The notes under the pieces are model-generated. The model worked only from the letters and a program-made list of their open reading frames with translations. It was not told the origin of the DNA and did no database searches. Source: Phyllostachys edulis (taxonomy: Eukaryota > Streptophyta > Magnoliopsida > Poales > Poaceae). From it: DNA of 64,000 nucleotides. Below are positions 33,005 through 43,420 of this stretch, piece by piece; within the stretch, counting starts at the first letter, position 1; each line of letters starts with the position of its first letter. The position numbers were made by a program, and so were the translations under genes. Location: contig CM070548.1 of NCBI GenBank assembly GCA_036346405.1, positions 87,069,333-87,133,332 on the forward strand. The letters run 5' to 3'.

Positions 33005-34260
33005 TTGTTGCCCAGAGCAACACCGGTAGCCGTTCGGCCATATAGATACCCACACTTGATGAAGGATGAAATCGAGCGTCAATGCGATGACATGTTAACT
33101 CAAGGGATTATTCGGCCTAGCACTTCGGAATTTTCCTCGCCGGTTTTGCTTGTCAAGAAACAGGATAATATATGGCGTTTTTGTGTTGATTATCTTGCTT
33201 TAAACTCACAGACAGTGAAGGATAAATTCCCTATTCCGATCGTCGAGGAGTTGCTCGACGAATTAAAAGTTGCACAGTACTTCTCCAAACTTGACCTTCG
33301 TAGTGGCTACCATCAGGTGCGTATGCTTCCACCCGATGTCAAGAAGACCGCCTTTAGGACACACCACAGCCATTTTGAATTCCTCGTCATGTCTTTTGGC
33401 TTAACAAATGCTCCGGCAACCTTTCAAGCATTCATGAATGATGTCCTCAAACCATTCCTACGCCGGTTTGTTCTCGTCTTTTTTGATGATATATTGATTT
33501 ACAGTTCTACATGGTCTACTCATCTCCAACATGTTCGAGTAGTCCTTCATGTCTTGCGTACCCATACGTTGTTCTTAAAAAGGTCCAAGTGTGCCTTCGG
33601 CGAGTCCTCTGTGACATATCTTGGCCATATCATCTCCGGATAAGGCGTAGCAATGGACCCGAACAAGGTGGTCGCAGTGGAGACATGGCCGACACCGAAG
33701 TCGCTTCGTGCTTTGCGGGGTTTTCTTGGTCTCACATGTTATTACCGTAAGTTCATCCAACGCTATGGGGAGGTAGCAACACCGCTTACAAAACTTCTCA
33801 AAAAAGAGGGATTTTCTTGGTCTGTGGAGACAGACACCGCATTTCACGCTTTAAAGATAGCACTCATTACAGGACCGGTGTTGCAGCTCCCTGACATTTC
33901 TCAGAAGTTCATAATTGATTGTGATGCATCTGGTTCTAGCATTGGTGCAGTCCTCCATCAAGGTGACCGTCTTATCGCCTTCTTCAGTCGCGCTGTGGCG
34001 GTTCGCCACCTCAAGTTGGCGGCTTACGAATGCGAATTAATTGGCTTGGTGCAAGCCGTTCGGCATTGGCGGCCCTATCTTTGGGACCAAAGTTTCATCA
34101 TCCGCACAGATCATTATAGCCTCAAATTCCTGCTTGATCAGCGACTCTCAACTATCCCTCAACATCATTGGGTAAGTAAGCTGTTTGGTTATGATTTTTC
34201 AGTTGAGTACCGGCCGGGTCGGCAAAACATTGCAGCTGATGCTTTGTCGCATCGTGAGGA
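33005..34260 (+). pseudogene. Element D reverse transcriptase and RNase H
   Basis: 33005-33643 reads the RT fingers and palm: RPYRYPHLMKDEIERQ, FSKLDLRSGYHQVRM, FGLTNAPATFQAFMN, and the catalytic FFDD at 33479-33490 (Y/F-x-D-D). The stop at 33641 falls after HIISG. The next frame, from 33653, holds the thumb and connection (LRALRGFLGLTCYYRKFIQ), then RNase H with IIDCDASGSSIGAVL and the FLLDQRLSTIPQHHWVSKL and ADALSH motifs. Both catalytic centres are intact in sequence; only a single stop separates the two parts. Confidence 0.93.
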
Positions 34261-35726
34261 AGTTGTGCTCTCCGTTATGGCTCTTTCCGTGCCACAATTT
34301 GATTGGTTTGAAACACTGTGTCAAGAAATCTCCTCCAATCCAGACTTAATGTCTCGGCAAGATCGCATTCAGGAGGGTCACAAAGGTGCAGCCTGGTCAG
34401 TCGTGGATGGTCTTATCCTTCATCACAGCCAAGTATTTGTGCCAGCATCATCAGCCCTTTGGCCGCAATTGTTGGAAGATGTACACGGTTTGGGCCATGA
34501 GAGAGTCCAAAAGACTCTTCATCGTCTTCGTTCTTATTTCTACTCGCCCGGGTTACTTCAATTGGTGCGCGAGTATGTCAAGGGCTGTTCGGTGTGTCAA
34601 CGTAATAAGACTGATCATCTTCATCCGACCGGCCTCTTGCAGCCATTGGACGTCCCCAGCTCGGTGTGGGCAGATGTTTCCATGGATTTTATTGAGGGTT
34701 TGCCTAAAGTGCATGGTAAATCGGTCATCTTATCGATCGTTGATCGATTTTCCAAGTATGTGCATTTCATCGCTTTAGCTCATCCTTATACTGCACCTTC
34801 AGTGGCACAGGCATTCTTTGATCAAGTTGTGAGATTACATGGCATTCCATCTTCGATTGTCAGTGATCATGACACGTCTTCACTAGTCACTTTTGGACGG
34901 AGTTATTCAATCTTTCTGGCACTAAACTGCACCGTAGTTCGGATTTTCATCCACAATCAGATGGTCAAACAGAGGTTGTTAACAAGATTATTATGATGTA
35001 TCTTCGCTATTTGTCGGGTGATCGCCCGAAGCATTGGGTTCAATGGCTTCCGTGGGCTGAGTTCTGTTACAACTCTTCGTACCATTCGGCTTTACGCGAG
35101 ACTCCTTTTCGCGTTGTCTACGGTCGTGATCCTCCGCTGATTGTGCCTTATCAGGCAGGTTCTGCTCGGGTATCTGCGGTAGATCGACAAATGGCTGACC
35201 GGGACGAGTTCCTTTCTGAAATCAGGGATAGGTTACTTCAAGCTCAGGCCGTTATGAAGCGGCAGCATGATGACCATCGTCGCGATCAGGAGTTCGTCGT
35301 AGGTCAATGGGTGTGGTTATGCCTTCAGCACCGACCAGCAACGACGGTAACTGGCCGTGCTTCCAAGTTGAGTCCACGTTTTTATGGGCCTTTTCAGATT
35401 ATCGAGTGCATCGGGACAGTGGCCTATCGTCTAGAACTGCCAGCCAAGGCGCGACTTCATAACGTGTTCCATGTCTCATTGCTCAAGGAATTTCATGGTG
35501 AGCCTCCAACTGATGTGTTGCCCTTGCCAAAGATATACCACGGCAAGGTTGTTCCTACACCAGCCACCGTCTGTCGTGCACGTTTGAACAGAGGTGTGTG
35601 TGAATTGTTAGTCCGGTGGAAGGATACTCTGACTTCTGAGGCTTCTTGGCTCACACTATAGGACTTTCGTGATCGTTATCCTAATTTCCAGCTCGAGGAC
35701 GAGCTGATTCTGCAGGAGGGAGGAAA
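34261..35726 (+). pseudogene. Element D integrase with chromodomain-like tail
   Basis: The zinc region is GLGHERVQKTLHRLRSYF and CSVCQRNK. The core has VSMDFIEGLPKVHGKS (first Asp) and SSIVSDHDTSS (second Asp, normally followed by P-V-F). A frameshift near 34895 moves the frame so that the Glu-bearing motif, HPQSDGQTEVVNK, is read in the frame of 34993. The C-terminal part gives FRVVYGRDPPLIVPY, LSPRFYGPFQIIE and HNVFHVSLLKEF. The last block, with CELLVRWKDTLTSEASWLTL and a stop at 35659 before DFRDRYPNFQLEDE, is a chromodomain-like tail that in chromoviruses guides insertion. Confidence 0.92.
35714..35726 (+). promoter_or_regulatory. Polypurine tract of element D
   Basis: AGGAGGGAGGAAA directly before the 3' LTR. 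Confidence 0.88.
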
Positions 35727-36172
35727 TGTTGTGGATTCCTTTTACGACAAGAAATCTGACAATGCACGAAACAAGTGCCCGATTCGGATGTTGTTTCGGA
35801 CTCAAGCGGTCTTGTCCGAAAATACAACTTCGGTTCCGTAACAAGAGTTCAATTCGGTTTTTTCAGATTGAGTCAGTTATTAGGATTGAGTCGTCTAGGA
35901 TTCAAAGTCTAGCTTTATACGGTTGTAACTTAGTATAAATATATATAGCTTTGTATCGTGAGGGTCAGATAATGAAAAACTAGTTTTATCCTCCTCTCTT
36001 GAATTAGACGTGTTTAGAGCTTCTCCGCTGGTTGACGGTCAGCTTCGTCCAGCGCTAGAAGGCGAACCCGGTTCTTCTCATTACCTTCTGCATTCTCATC
36101 CGTATGAACAAGATCTTCTTCTTCCTCCACTGTCGACGTATCGCAAGCCTCAACAAAATCCAACACCTATCA
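35727..36172 (+). repeat. 3' LTR of element D
   Basis: 446 bp; pairs with 30903-31346. It lacks a short segment (ACGAATGGCGGCGC type) present in the 5' copy and has small changes elsewhere. Confidence 0.9.
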
Positions 36173-37187
36173 GTAAAGTGCATGGACCGGAGGTCAACAT
36201 GCACTGTGCATGTGGTCCACCGGTGCATACTGTACACCGGGCCCACTTGCCAATGAAAGTAGACTGCATTAATTAACTGACAAACACTTACATCTAAACC
36301 CTAAGGACAATGATTCTGATGATTAAATGTGCTTACAGGAGTTAAGCAAGGCATTAAATCACTAGGTCCACATGTCAAAGGTTAGCAGCAGTTAAAGCAT
36401 TGTTTTAGCCCTTAAGACCAAGATTTGGTGCTTTAGCTGCTGGGTCCACATGGCATTGAGGTAACAAAGGAACCGGGAGTTAACTACAGCCCTAGATAAC
36501 CTCGGGTCCCATAAGTCACTGATTTGAGGCAGCCATTAAAATAGGTTTAATTAGTGCTAACCCTAAAGGACAGGGATTTAGGTGGAGATTAATGATGCTA
36601 CAGGGATTGTCCAAGGCTTGGACAGCAGAGGGAAGGCCACAGGCAATCGGCTCGACTCGCACGCGGGCTCGCCCGGCACGGCGGGTGAAGCGGAGGCTCG
36701 GGCAAGTCCAAGCAGGCGCCAAGAGGACAGCTGCCATGGGGGCACCAACAAGGCCAGGCGGTCTGCAATGGAGGAGAGCGGCGGTGGTAGCATGACCATG
36801 TCTTGGCCGTGAGTAGAGTGGCACAGGAAGGAGGACGGTGCACACACAGGCCACGCCCGAGGGTGAGGAAGCCAGCGGTGGGGTAGGGGGAGCTTGGGGG
36901 TGGCCGGAGAGGTGGGGCGGTGGCAACCGGGGGCGGAAGGGGCGGGGGCGACAGCGGCGGTGCCTCTCGGCGGTGGAGAAGAAAAGGGGATGTGGGGGAA
37001 GAGTGGAGGGCCCTGGGGAACGTGGGGTGACACGGCCGGAGAGGTGAAATACTCACCGAGGGCGACGACCCAACGGCGAGAGCGCACGGCGGCAGATGGG
37101 AGCTCAACTCTGGCTTGCTCTTGCGCTCGGGAAGAGAGAGAGAGGTGAGGAGGGGAGCAAGGGCAGGGGAGGTCGTCGAGGGCTTCT

Positions 37188-37194
37188 CTTATAG
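37188..37194 (-). promoter_or_regulatory. TATA box of the solo LTR
   Basis: On the minus strand GGCTATAAGAGAAGCC; a TATA box in a GC-rich setting, about 310 bp inside the LTR start. It supports the minus orientation. Confidence 0.5.
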
Positions 37195-37504
37195 CCGAGG
37201 GGGAGAGAAGACTCGGGAAAGGAGCGAGTTGGGGAAGGGTGTAGAGGCGCCGTCTTGAGGCGAGGTGGGGCCTTGATCTTGGTAGCGCTTTGGTGCAAAA
37301 GGGCGTGCGTGCTCAGCGTCTTGTGACATAGGAGGTGGCAAGGGGCGGCTTAGGCCGGACTAGGGGGAAAAGGGGCCGGGCAAGGCTGAGCCCAAGAGAG
37401 GATTTAGGATTTGAATTCTTTTGGGAGATTTTGATTTGCATTTTGAATTTAAGAACAAACTTTGAAATTCTTTACAAACACTGAAAACATGATGCTACAA
37501 TTCG

Positions 37505-38690
37505 CCAGTGAGCATGGTCGGCACCAGGGGTGGTGTCGGTGAGGCGATGGGTGGTAGCGCATGGGGGATGGGTGGGGATGGTAGCTGGAGGAAGGAGGTA
37601 GGGTTAGGGTTTGAGGTGAAATGTTGGGTTCATATAGTAGGTGAAGGAGATGATGTGGATGGTTGGATCTTGATCCAAGGGCTAGAAAAAGTGACTGAAA
37701 TTTTAGAGAAAAAATAGGTGAGTGAGAAATAGACAGTCCCTAATTTCAATTGTCGTGTGTATGTGTAGTGCGCGTTAATCCAACGTTAATTTTTGGATTA
37801 ATTCCTTATATGCTACTGTAATTTTACGAAATCTCTGATTGTGTCACTGACATTTAGGATCAAGTCCCACATGTCAGTGACACAATAGGTGGCATATAAG
37901 GGATGAGACAAACTTTCGGTGGCATATAAGGAATTCGCCCTTTTATTTTCATGCGTCACCACTAACTAAAGCATAGCACAATTGCACAAACAAAATAAAT
38001 CGCCTTTTTTTTCCGGTTTGTTTTCTCCTGGGAGCACTACCATTCTACCTGTGCTTAGCAACCAACCCAATTGCAACACTGTAAAGACCACTCTTACTTG
38101 AAAGGGAAAAGCTATCTTATTCTTACCTTTTATTGTTAAAACTTTCGGCATTTGACTTGGAACAAGTGGTGCCATCCCACTTGTTTACTCTGAAAAACTC
38201 GGTGCGCATGTCACATTTGGAATAGGAAACAGGCAGCGAAACATCGTCTTGCTAAGCACTCGGCAGCCCGCAACTAAAATCACTATAAAGAAAAGATTTA
38301 AACGAAATATGCACTTACCAGAAAACAAAGTAAAATCAAGATTAGCAATCCAAGATCTTTATTGTCACTGCCCAACCCCCTGTTCCATCTGCGTTTAACA
38401 TCTCGTCAGACACACTTTCACATTTTAGAAAACCTTTTTCTTATATGTCGTAATTTTCGAAACGTCAACATCATATATAATCTTCTCGCAAAAAAAAAAG
38501 AGAAAAATAAATCATGTATAGTCTCAATTTGCAAGTCATTATGCATCACAAGAAATAATATAAAGTCATAATCGCTCCATAACCCCCTCACCAGTAATTG
38601 CAAGCATCTCTTATCATTCTGGCCTCTTTGACTATTGACTTGCACAGTTGCCAAGCCATGTACTAGTACATATAATCTCATCGCGTCATA
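37505..38690. other. Intergenic stretch upstream of the U-box gene
   Basis: After the solo LTR the sequence is G-rich (37505-37660) and then AT-rich. The G-rich part continues the sequence seen at 28597-28758, which suggests that one host segment was split by the solo LTR. It holds one MITE-like inverted repeat (below) and no convincing gene. Confidence 0.45.
37800..37936. mobile_element. MITE-like inverted repeat
   Basis: AATTCCTTATATGCTACTG at the left pairs with CGGTGGCATATAAGGAATT at the right. An inner pair (GTCACTGACATTT and CATGTCAGTGACAC) makes a nested hairpin. The word GGTGGCATATAAGG occurs twice on the right side. I could not fix a target duplication, so the family is open. Confidence 0.6.
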
Positions 38691-38730
38691 GACTTGATTG
38701 GCCAATACAACTTGGTTTGCACTGCGATCT

Positions 38731-39978
38731 ATGGCCATGGAGCCTCCCCACCTGTTCCTGTGCCCCATCTCCATGGAGCTCATGGAGGACCCCGTCACGG
38801 TGTCCACCGGCGTGACGTATGACCGCCGCAGCATCAAGCGGTGGCTCTTCAAGTACGGCCGAACCACCTGCCCAGCCACCATGCAGCCCCTTGCCAACCT
38901 TGACCTCAACCCCAACCACACGCTCAAGCGCGTCATTTCCTCATGGCTCGACCGCGGCTCCCCCTCGTCGTCGTCGTCTTCGTCGCCGTCGACATCATCA
39001 TTGTCGAGTCCGACCCATGATCCGGCGACGCCGCTGTCGCGAATGCTGGAGCAGGAGCGGCTGCGGTCGGCGCTGGGCAACCTCGAAGAGACGCCGTTCA
39101 AGGTGATGGCGCTCAAGAACATGAGGGCCCGCATGGCGGGCGACGTGGCCATGCAGAACGACTTCGTCGCCTCGGGTGGCATCCAAGTGGTCGGCGGCGT
39201 GATGGCGCAGGCGCTGGCGGAGAGCGGCACGGGCGGTGACTTTTCCGCGTTCACCGAGTGCGAGGAGGCCGCCGCGGTGCTCGCCGTGCTCCCGCTCTCG
39301 GACGAGGCGTCGGTGTGGTTCGTTCTTGCGCCGGAGTGCATGACGCCCGTGATGGCATTGATTCAGCGCGGCAGCGCCGAGGCGAGGCTGCACGCCATGG
39401 ACCGGAGACTGGACCGCGGGTGTCGACATCGACGACGTGCTCAAGTCCCTCCTTGAGCTTCTGTCCGATGAGGCCTCGACACGCCTCAGCTCGCGCGCGC
39501 TTGACATGCTACTGGACGTCGTGGAGCGGTCGTGGAGCGACCGTGCTAAGGCCGTGGAGGTCGGCGCGGTGCACGTCCTTGTCGAGCTCCTCGCCGATGC
39601 CAACGACCGCCACGTAGCCGAGCGGATATTGCTGCTGCTCAAGCGCCTGTGCAAGTGCCCCGAGGGGCGCCTCGCCTTCCGGAGCACGACCTGTCGGTGG
39701 CGGCCGTAGCGAGGACGATGCTGCGGGTATCGGAGCTGGCCACGCAGCTCGCCGTCAAGGTGCTGTGGCTCGTGTCCATGGTGGCGCCATCGGAGAAGGT
39801 CCTCGAGGACATGGTGCTGACCGGCGCCGTTGCGAAGCTGCTGGGGTTGTTGCACGTCGAGAGCGCGCCTTCGACGAAGCAGAAGACGGTGAGGATGGTG
39901 AGGATCCACAGGGGGTTCTGGAGGCAGTACTCGTGCTTCCCGACCAACCTCAGGGATTACTTGAGGTTGCTCGATTGA
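38731..39978 (+). pseudogene. U-box E3 ubiquitin ligase (PUB22/23/24-like), two frameshifts
   Basis: The likely start is the ATG at 38731 or 38737 (MEPPHLFLCPISMELMEDPV); an upstream in-frame ATG at 38698 would add 11 residues before the usual start. The U-box follows at once, with VTVSTGVTYDRRSIKRWLF, TTCPATMQPL and NHTLKRVISSW. A Ser-rich linker and ARM-like helices come next (FKVMALKNMRARMAGDVAMQ; EEAAAVLAVLPLSDEA). This single-exon layout of about 420 residues is that of class PUB20-24, cytosolic E3 ligases that dampen immune and drought signalling. At about 39403 a small deletion breaks the frame; it resumes in VDIDDVLKSLLELLSDEAST. At about 39682 one missing base shifts it again, and the end reads EKVLEDMVLTGAVAKLLGLL to a TGA at 39976. 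GC content is much higher than in the surroundings. A sequencing error could mimic either break. Confidence 0.9.
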
Positions 39979-40093
39979 TTTATTCATTGCTTGCTTGGTT
40001 GTTTTTTTGGTAATCTGTAAGAAAAAAAAGTGAAGTTGAAGAAAATGTAATGTAATTTATAGAGAGAAGTTTTGGAAATGTACTTGATTACTT

Positions 40094-40099
40094 AATAAA
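40094..40099 (+). terminator. Polyadenylation signal of the U-box gene
   Basis: AATAAA about 115 bp past the stop codon at 39978, in AT-rich sequence. Confidence 0.5.
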
Positions 40100-40300
40100 A
40101 ACATGGAATGAAAATGCATACACATGAAACACAATTTATTCACTTCTTCCGTTCTAAGATCAAACTTTCCATTCTCAAGGCTTCTATGGCCACTCTTCAT
40201 TTTCTTCTAAATCAATCAAATTTAGGCCCTTAGATCTAAATCATGTGGACTTGCTCTCTCCATACCCACAGTACCCTCCCCCAAATCTTTAACCATAGCC

Positions 40301-40543
40301 ACATGCGCCACCAACATGCATCACCCACTAGCCCTGACGATGCCTACATGTACTTCGTCTCTTTCTCCTCGTGCATCGCCAACACCTCATGCACCGCCGC
40401 TTTGCCTCATTCGGCGTCCAAGACATGCGCCACCAACATGCGTCACCCACTAGCCCTGACGAGACCTACATGTACTTCGTCTCTTTCTCCTCGTGCATCG
40501 CCAACACCTCATGCACCGCCGCTTTGCCTCATTCGGCGTCCAA
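40301..40543 (+). repeat. 122-bp tandem duplication
   Basis: ACATGCGCCACCAACATGC starts both units (40301 and 40423). They differ at about three sites (for example GATGCC versus GAGACC). No gene assigned. Confidence 0.93.
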
Positions 40544-40562
40544 AACAACACAAATAAGAAAT

Positions 40563-40565
<3 letters not shown>

Positions 40566-40601
<36 letters not shown>
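40566..40601 (+). repeat. (GA)18 microsatellite
   Basis: Perfect GA dinucleotide run of 36 bases, 20 bp beyond the tandem duplication. Confidence 0.95.
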
Positions 40602-40605
<4 letters not shown>

Positions 40606-41181
40606 TCGGCGAAGCCATAGAACATATCGTCGACATACAAATCTCACAACATATTTGACGGCGAAATATTTACTAATTTTCAATAAAAAATGGTTGAGTG
40701 ATGTATAGCAATTATTTCATTTGATTTGCCTTCAAAGACGATGAGGGTTTTTATATCAAGATCGTGTGGGGGTTTTTTTTCTGAAGGAAGATAGTGTGGG
40801 TTGAACCACACTTAAAAATTAAAATAACATCATGTTTTCACCAAACAAGTGTGAACACCATATGTGCCAAAAGGAGGAAAAAAAAACTGTATACCGTGGT
40901 GGTAAAGCACTTTGGTGTGGTGGTTAAGATGATGAATTTGGACCCAACTCACTTTTGCAACCTTGAATACAAGACACGTAGTTTCTCCTAGAATAATGCT
41001 TAGTTAGGCAACACTAGTATTGTCCTAAGTTATAGTTCGACAACGCTCTCCTTCAAGAACCCTTAAAATCTCACCGACGTCCAAAAACGCTTCTACCTAA
41101 TTTTATGTTAGCCATTATTAGAACATGATTCACAGACAAGTTCGGCCATATTAAAACCAAAACTTTGCTTAAAGGCATAAC
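40602..41181. other. No gene recognised
   Basis: AT-rich sequence. A short tract around 40897-40975 (GTGGTGGTAAAGCACTTTGG and following) has a faint resemblance to a tRNA-derived SINE head, but no box B or tail could be confirmed. Confidence 0.4.
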
Positions 41182-42992
41182 TGTAAGATCGACGAGGCCG
41201 ACTAGAGAGGGGTGAATAGGCGGTTTTAAAAATATTTTGGCTAAAATCAAGTTTTATGCGGAATTGTAAATCAATTCGGTTTTGCTCAATTAAAACCTAA
41301 ATCAACTAGTCTCGACTAAGTGTACCAACAATATAAGACTATTGATATTGATAGCAAACATACAAAGACATATAAGCAATTTAATTCTAGGAATATAAAT
41401 TGCACAAAGTAAAACATAAGAGAAACAAACCACAATGACACAAGGATGTTTTACTGTGGTGTTCGGAGACTTATCGATCTCCCCTAATCTATGTTGAGGT
41501 AAGTCCAAACTAATTGGACTAACTCCACGAATTAAGCCAAATACCTCAATTCCACTAGCGGTAGTTCTTTCCCGCTTTGGGTAGGTGAGCTCCAACCTTC
41601 ACAACACGTCGGGCCTCTTCACAATCTTCTTTGAAGAGATCATCGGACACGACGTCTCCACTCCAACTAGGTGTTGGCAAACACTAAGAGTAATAAGTCA
41701 AGTCTCTTGCTTGACTCTCACCACGTGCAACGAATGCACAAGCTCAAGTGGATACGAAATCCACCTCTAGATGCAATACATGCAACTAAAGATCTCTCTT
41801 CTTGCTCACAAGGTGCAACACATGCATAATTGAGAGGAGAAGCTCACACTAGCTCAAGAGAATGAAATAGTGTGCCAAGAGTTGTCTCACAACTGGCCAA
41901 GAGGGTATTTATAGCCTACACCACAAAAACTAGCCATTAGAGACAAAACTTAGCAAAAACCAATATTTGTTAATACCGCCATACAAACCCGGTATTACTG
42001 TTTTTACTGTTCAACGATCGAAAAGGGTGCATTAACGGCTCAAAAACTAGCCATTAAAGATTTTAGAGCGGTAATACCGTAGTATAAAATCCGGTATTAC
42101 CGTTCTGCGGTCATACCGCGTCTAAGGGTGGTATTACCGTAGTTATTTTTTAGCACACATGACACTCAGTAAAAAGGTCATAACTTTTGACTCCCATGTC
42201 GGAATTGAGTGATCTTGGACTCTATAGAAAGCTTATCCAGAGGGCTACACAACCTATCTATTTGATTGATCTTAAACATATTTGATCAAATCAGAAAGCA
42301 CAACTCCAAAGAGTCAACACATGGTCTAAGTCCAAGAAAAAAGCAACTAGCAATCTTAGACCATGCCAAGGAATGATGCATGACCCTCAACAATTTGCAA
42401 AACACATTTGCAAACTTAGATCATGCCACAAGGAGTAGGTACATGAACTTCAACTATTTACAAAATATAGTCACATGCTACAAGGATTAAATGCATGAGC
42501 CTCAGCTATTTGCTAAACACATTATTCACAAATAATAGCATCATGCCTCGGAGAGCTAGTGCAAGAGAGATTGAGCTATCAACACGTGATGAGACTCAAG
42601 CTACTAGACAAGACCCCTCTTAATAGTACGGTAATCCTATAATAGTAATCCGGTCTTCCAACCAAACACTAAGACCGATAAAAGACTAGAAACACATCTT
42701 TAGCCCTAACTAGTTATACCTTTGCCTTGAGCATCCTCCTGAAGCTTGATGACATGCATCTTCACTTCAAGTCTGGGTCATTGTCTTGATATGCATCAAC
42801 CCATGAGGCGTCCTTCACTTGACCTCCATCAATATATGATGGGTCTTCTCTTGACTTGATGATCAACTCGTGATCATCTCCTCTTCGAGATCTTGATGTG
42901 CATCAATGCATGATGTCACCCAAAGTCTTCATCATCATAGAACATAACATATTCATCCAACTTATGGAAAATGTTAGTCACATAATTGATTG
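41182..42992 (-). mobile_element. Copia-type LTR on minus strand, part 1
   Basis: On the plus strand it starts TGTAAGATCGACGAGGCC, the reverse complement of the 3' end of the LTR at 1858, and aligns with that LTR along the first 1.5 kb, including the TATA box (41906-41913) and repeated GGTAATACCG words. It is cut at 42992 by element E, with GATTG duplicated, and goes on at 51066. No primer site adjoins 41182. Confidence 0.85.
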
Positions 42993-43403
42993 TGTTGATG
43001 GTGTAAAACCGAACACAAGTAAGAGGGCGGACGACGGCCGTGCTACGGGCCTTCGTCCACGAGAGCGAGCGTAACACGAGGATTTATCTGAGGTTCGGGG
43101 TCGAGAGGACCGCCCTACTCTGTCGGTGGCTGCGGGGTTCGAGGATCCTCAGAAGGCTCACCTAGTGACTTGCTTATATGTATTGCTTAAGAGCTCCCCT
43201 CCTGAAAGGAGGGATACATGGGGTATTTATAGGCTCCCAAGACTGTACAAATGACCAAAATGCCCCTTGGGGAATAGCTAGCCTATAAGTACAAATGAGG
43301 GGTATTACAGTCTTTTATGAGTACAACAACATTTTTTAGTCTGTACGTGTGTCTCCTGCAAAGTAGACCCCAGATGACAGAGAGATGAATTATTCTTCCA
43401 ACA
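42993..43403 (-). repeat. 3' LTR of element E
   Basis: 411 bp. The minus-strand TATA box is CCTATAAATACCCC at about 43217-43230, also present in the other LTR at about 50876-50890. Confidence 0.93.
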
Positions 43404-43420
43404 GTAGCCCCCCTGCCCCT
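43404..43420 (-). promoter_or_regulatory. Polypurine tract of element E
   Basis: Minus strand GGGGCAGGGGGGCTAC directly before the 3' LTR. The same GGGGGGCTAC word is repeated inside the 141-bp repeats at 45.96 and 46.1 kb. Confidence 0.85.

Larger units (their letters stand above)
30903..36172 (+). mobile_element. Gypsy element D, complete with both LTRs
   Basis: 5270 bp with LTRs of 444 and 446 bp that begin TGTTGTGGATTCC and end ACACCTATCA. The target duplication is GTACA (30898-30902) and GTAAA (36173-36177), one mismatch. A tRNA-Met primer site and a purine tract are in place. The compact size, the CCHC motif and the fused gag-pol frame point to the chromovirus clade Reina. Roughly eight stops or frameshifts interrupt an otherwise full-length frame, and the LTRs differ at a few per cent of sites by eye, so it is of moderate age. 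It is nested in the solo LTR. Confidence 0.92.
28759..37499 (-). mobile_element. Very long solo LTR, minus strand, split by element D
   Basis: Read on the minus strand, the LTR starts TGTAGCATCATG at 37499 and ends CCGGGTTTGACA at 28759. Four of five flanking bases match: GTTCG at 28754-28758 and ATTCG at 37500-37504. Without the nested 5.27-kb element the LTR is about 3.5 kb, which fits the large LTRs of Tekay/RIRE3-like Gypsy elements. A minus-strand TATA box lies at 37188-37194. No gag-pol belongs to it, so it is a solo LTR formed by recombination. GC-rich open frames at 36516-37107 are regarded as non-coding LTR sequence. Family name is uncertain. Confidence 0.72.

Noticed and set aside
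36516..37107. Overlapping 136-169 codon frames
   Set aside because: GC-rich part of the solo LTR around its promoter; proline-rich translations in several frames at once and no domain.
38418..39341. 307-codon minus-strand open frame
   Set aside because: It is the antisense shadow of the GC-rich U-box gene; the plus strand has the conserved domain. The same holds for the 329-codon frame at 38998-39987.
40897..40975. tRNA-like sequence
   Set aside because: Box A resemblance only; no cloverleaf or box B could be drawn, so not reported as tRNA or SINE.
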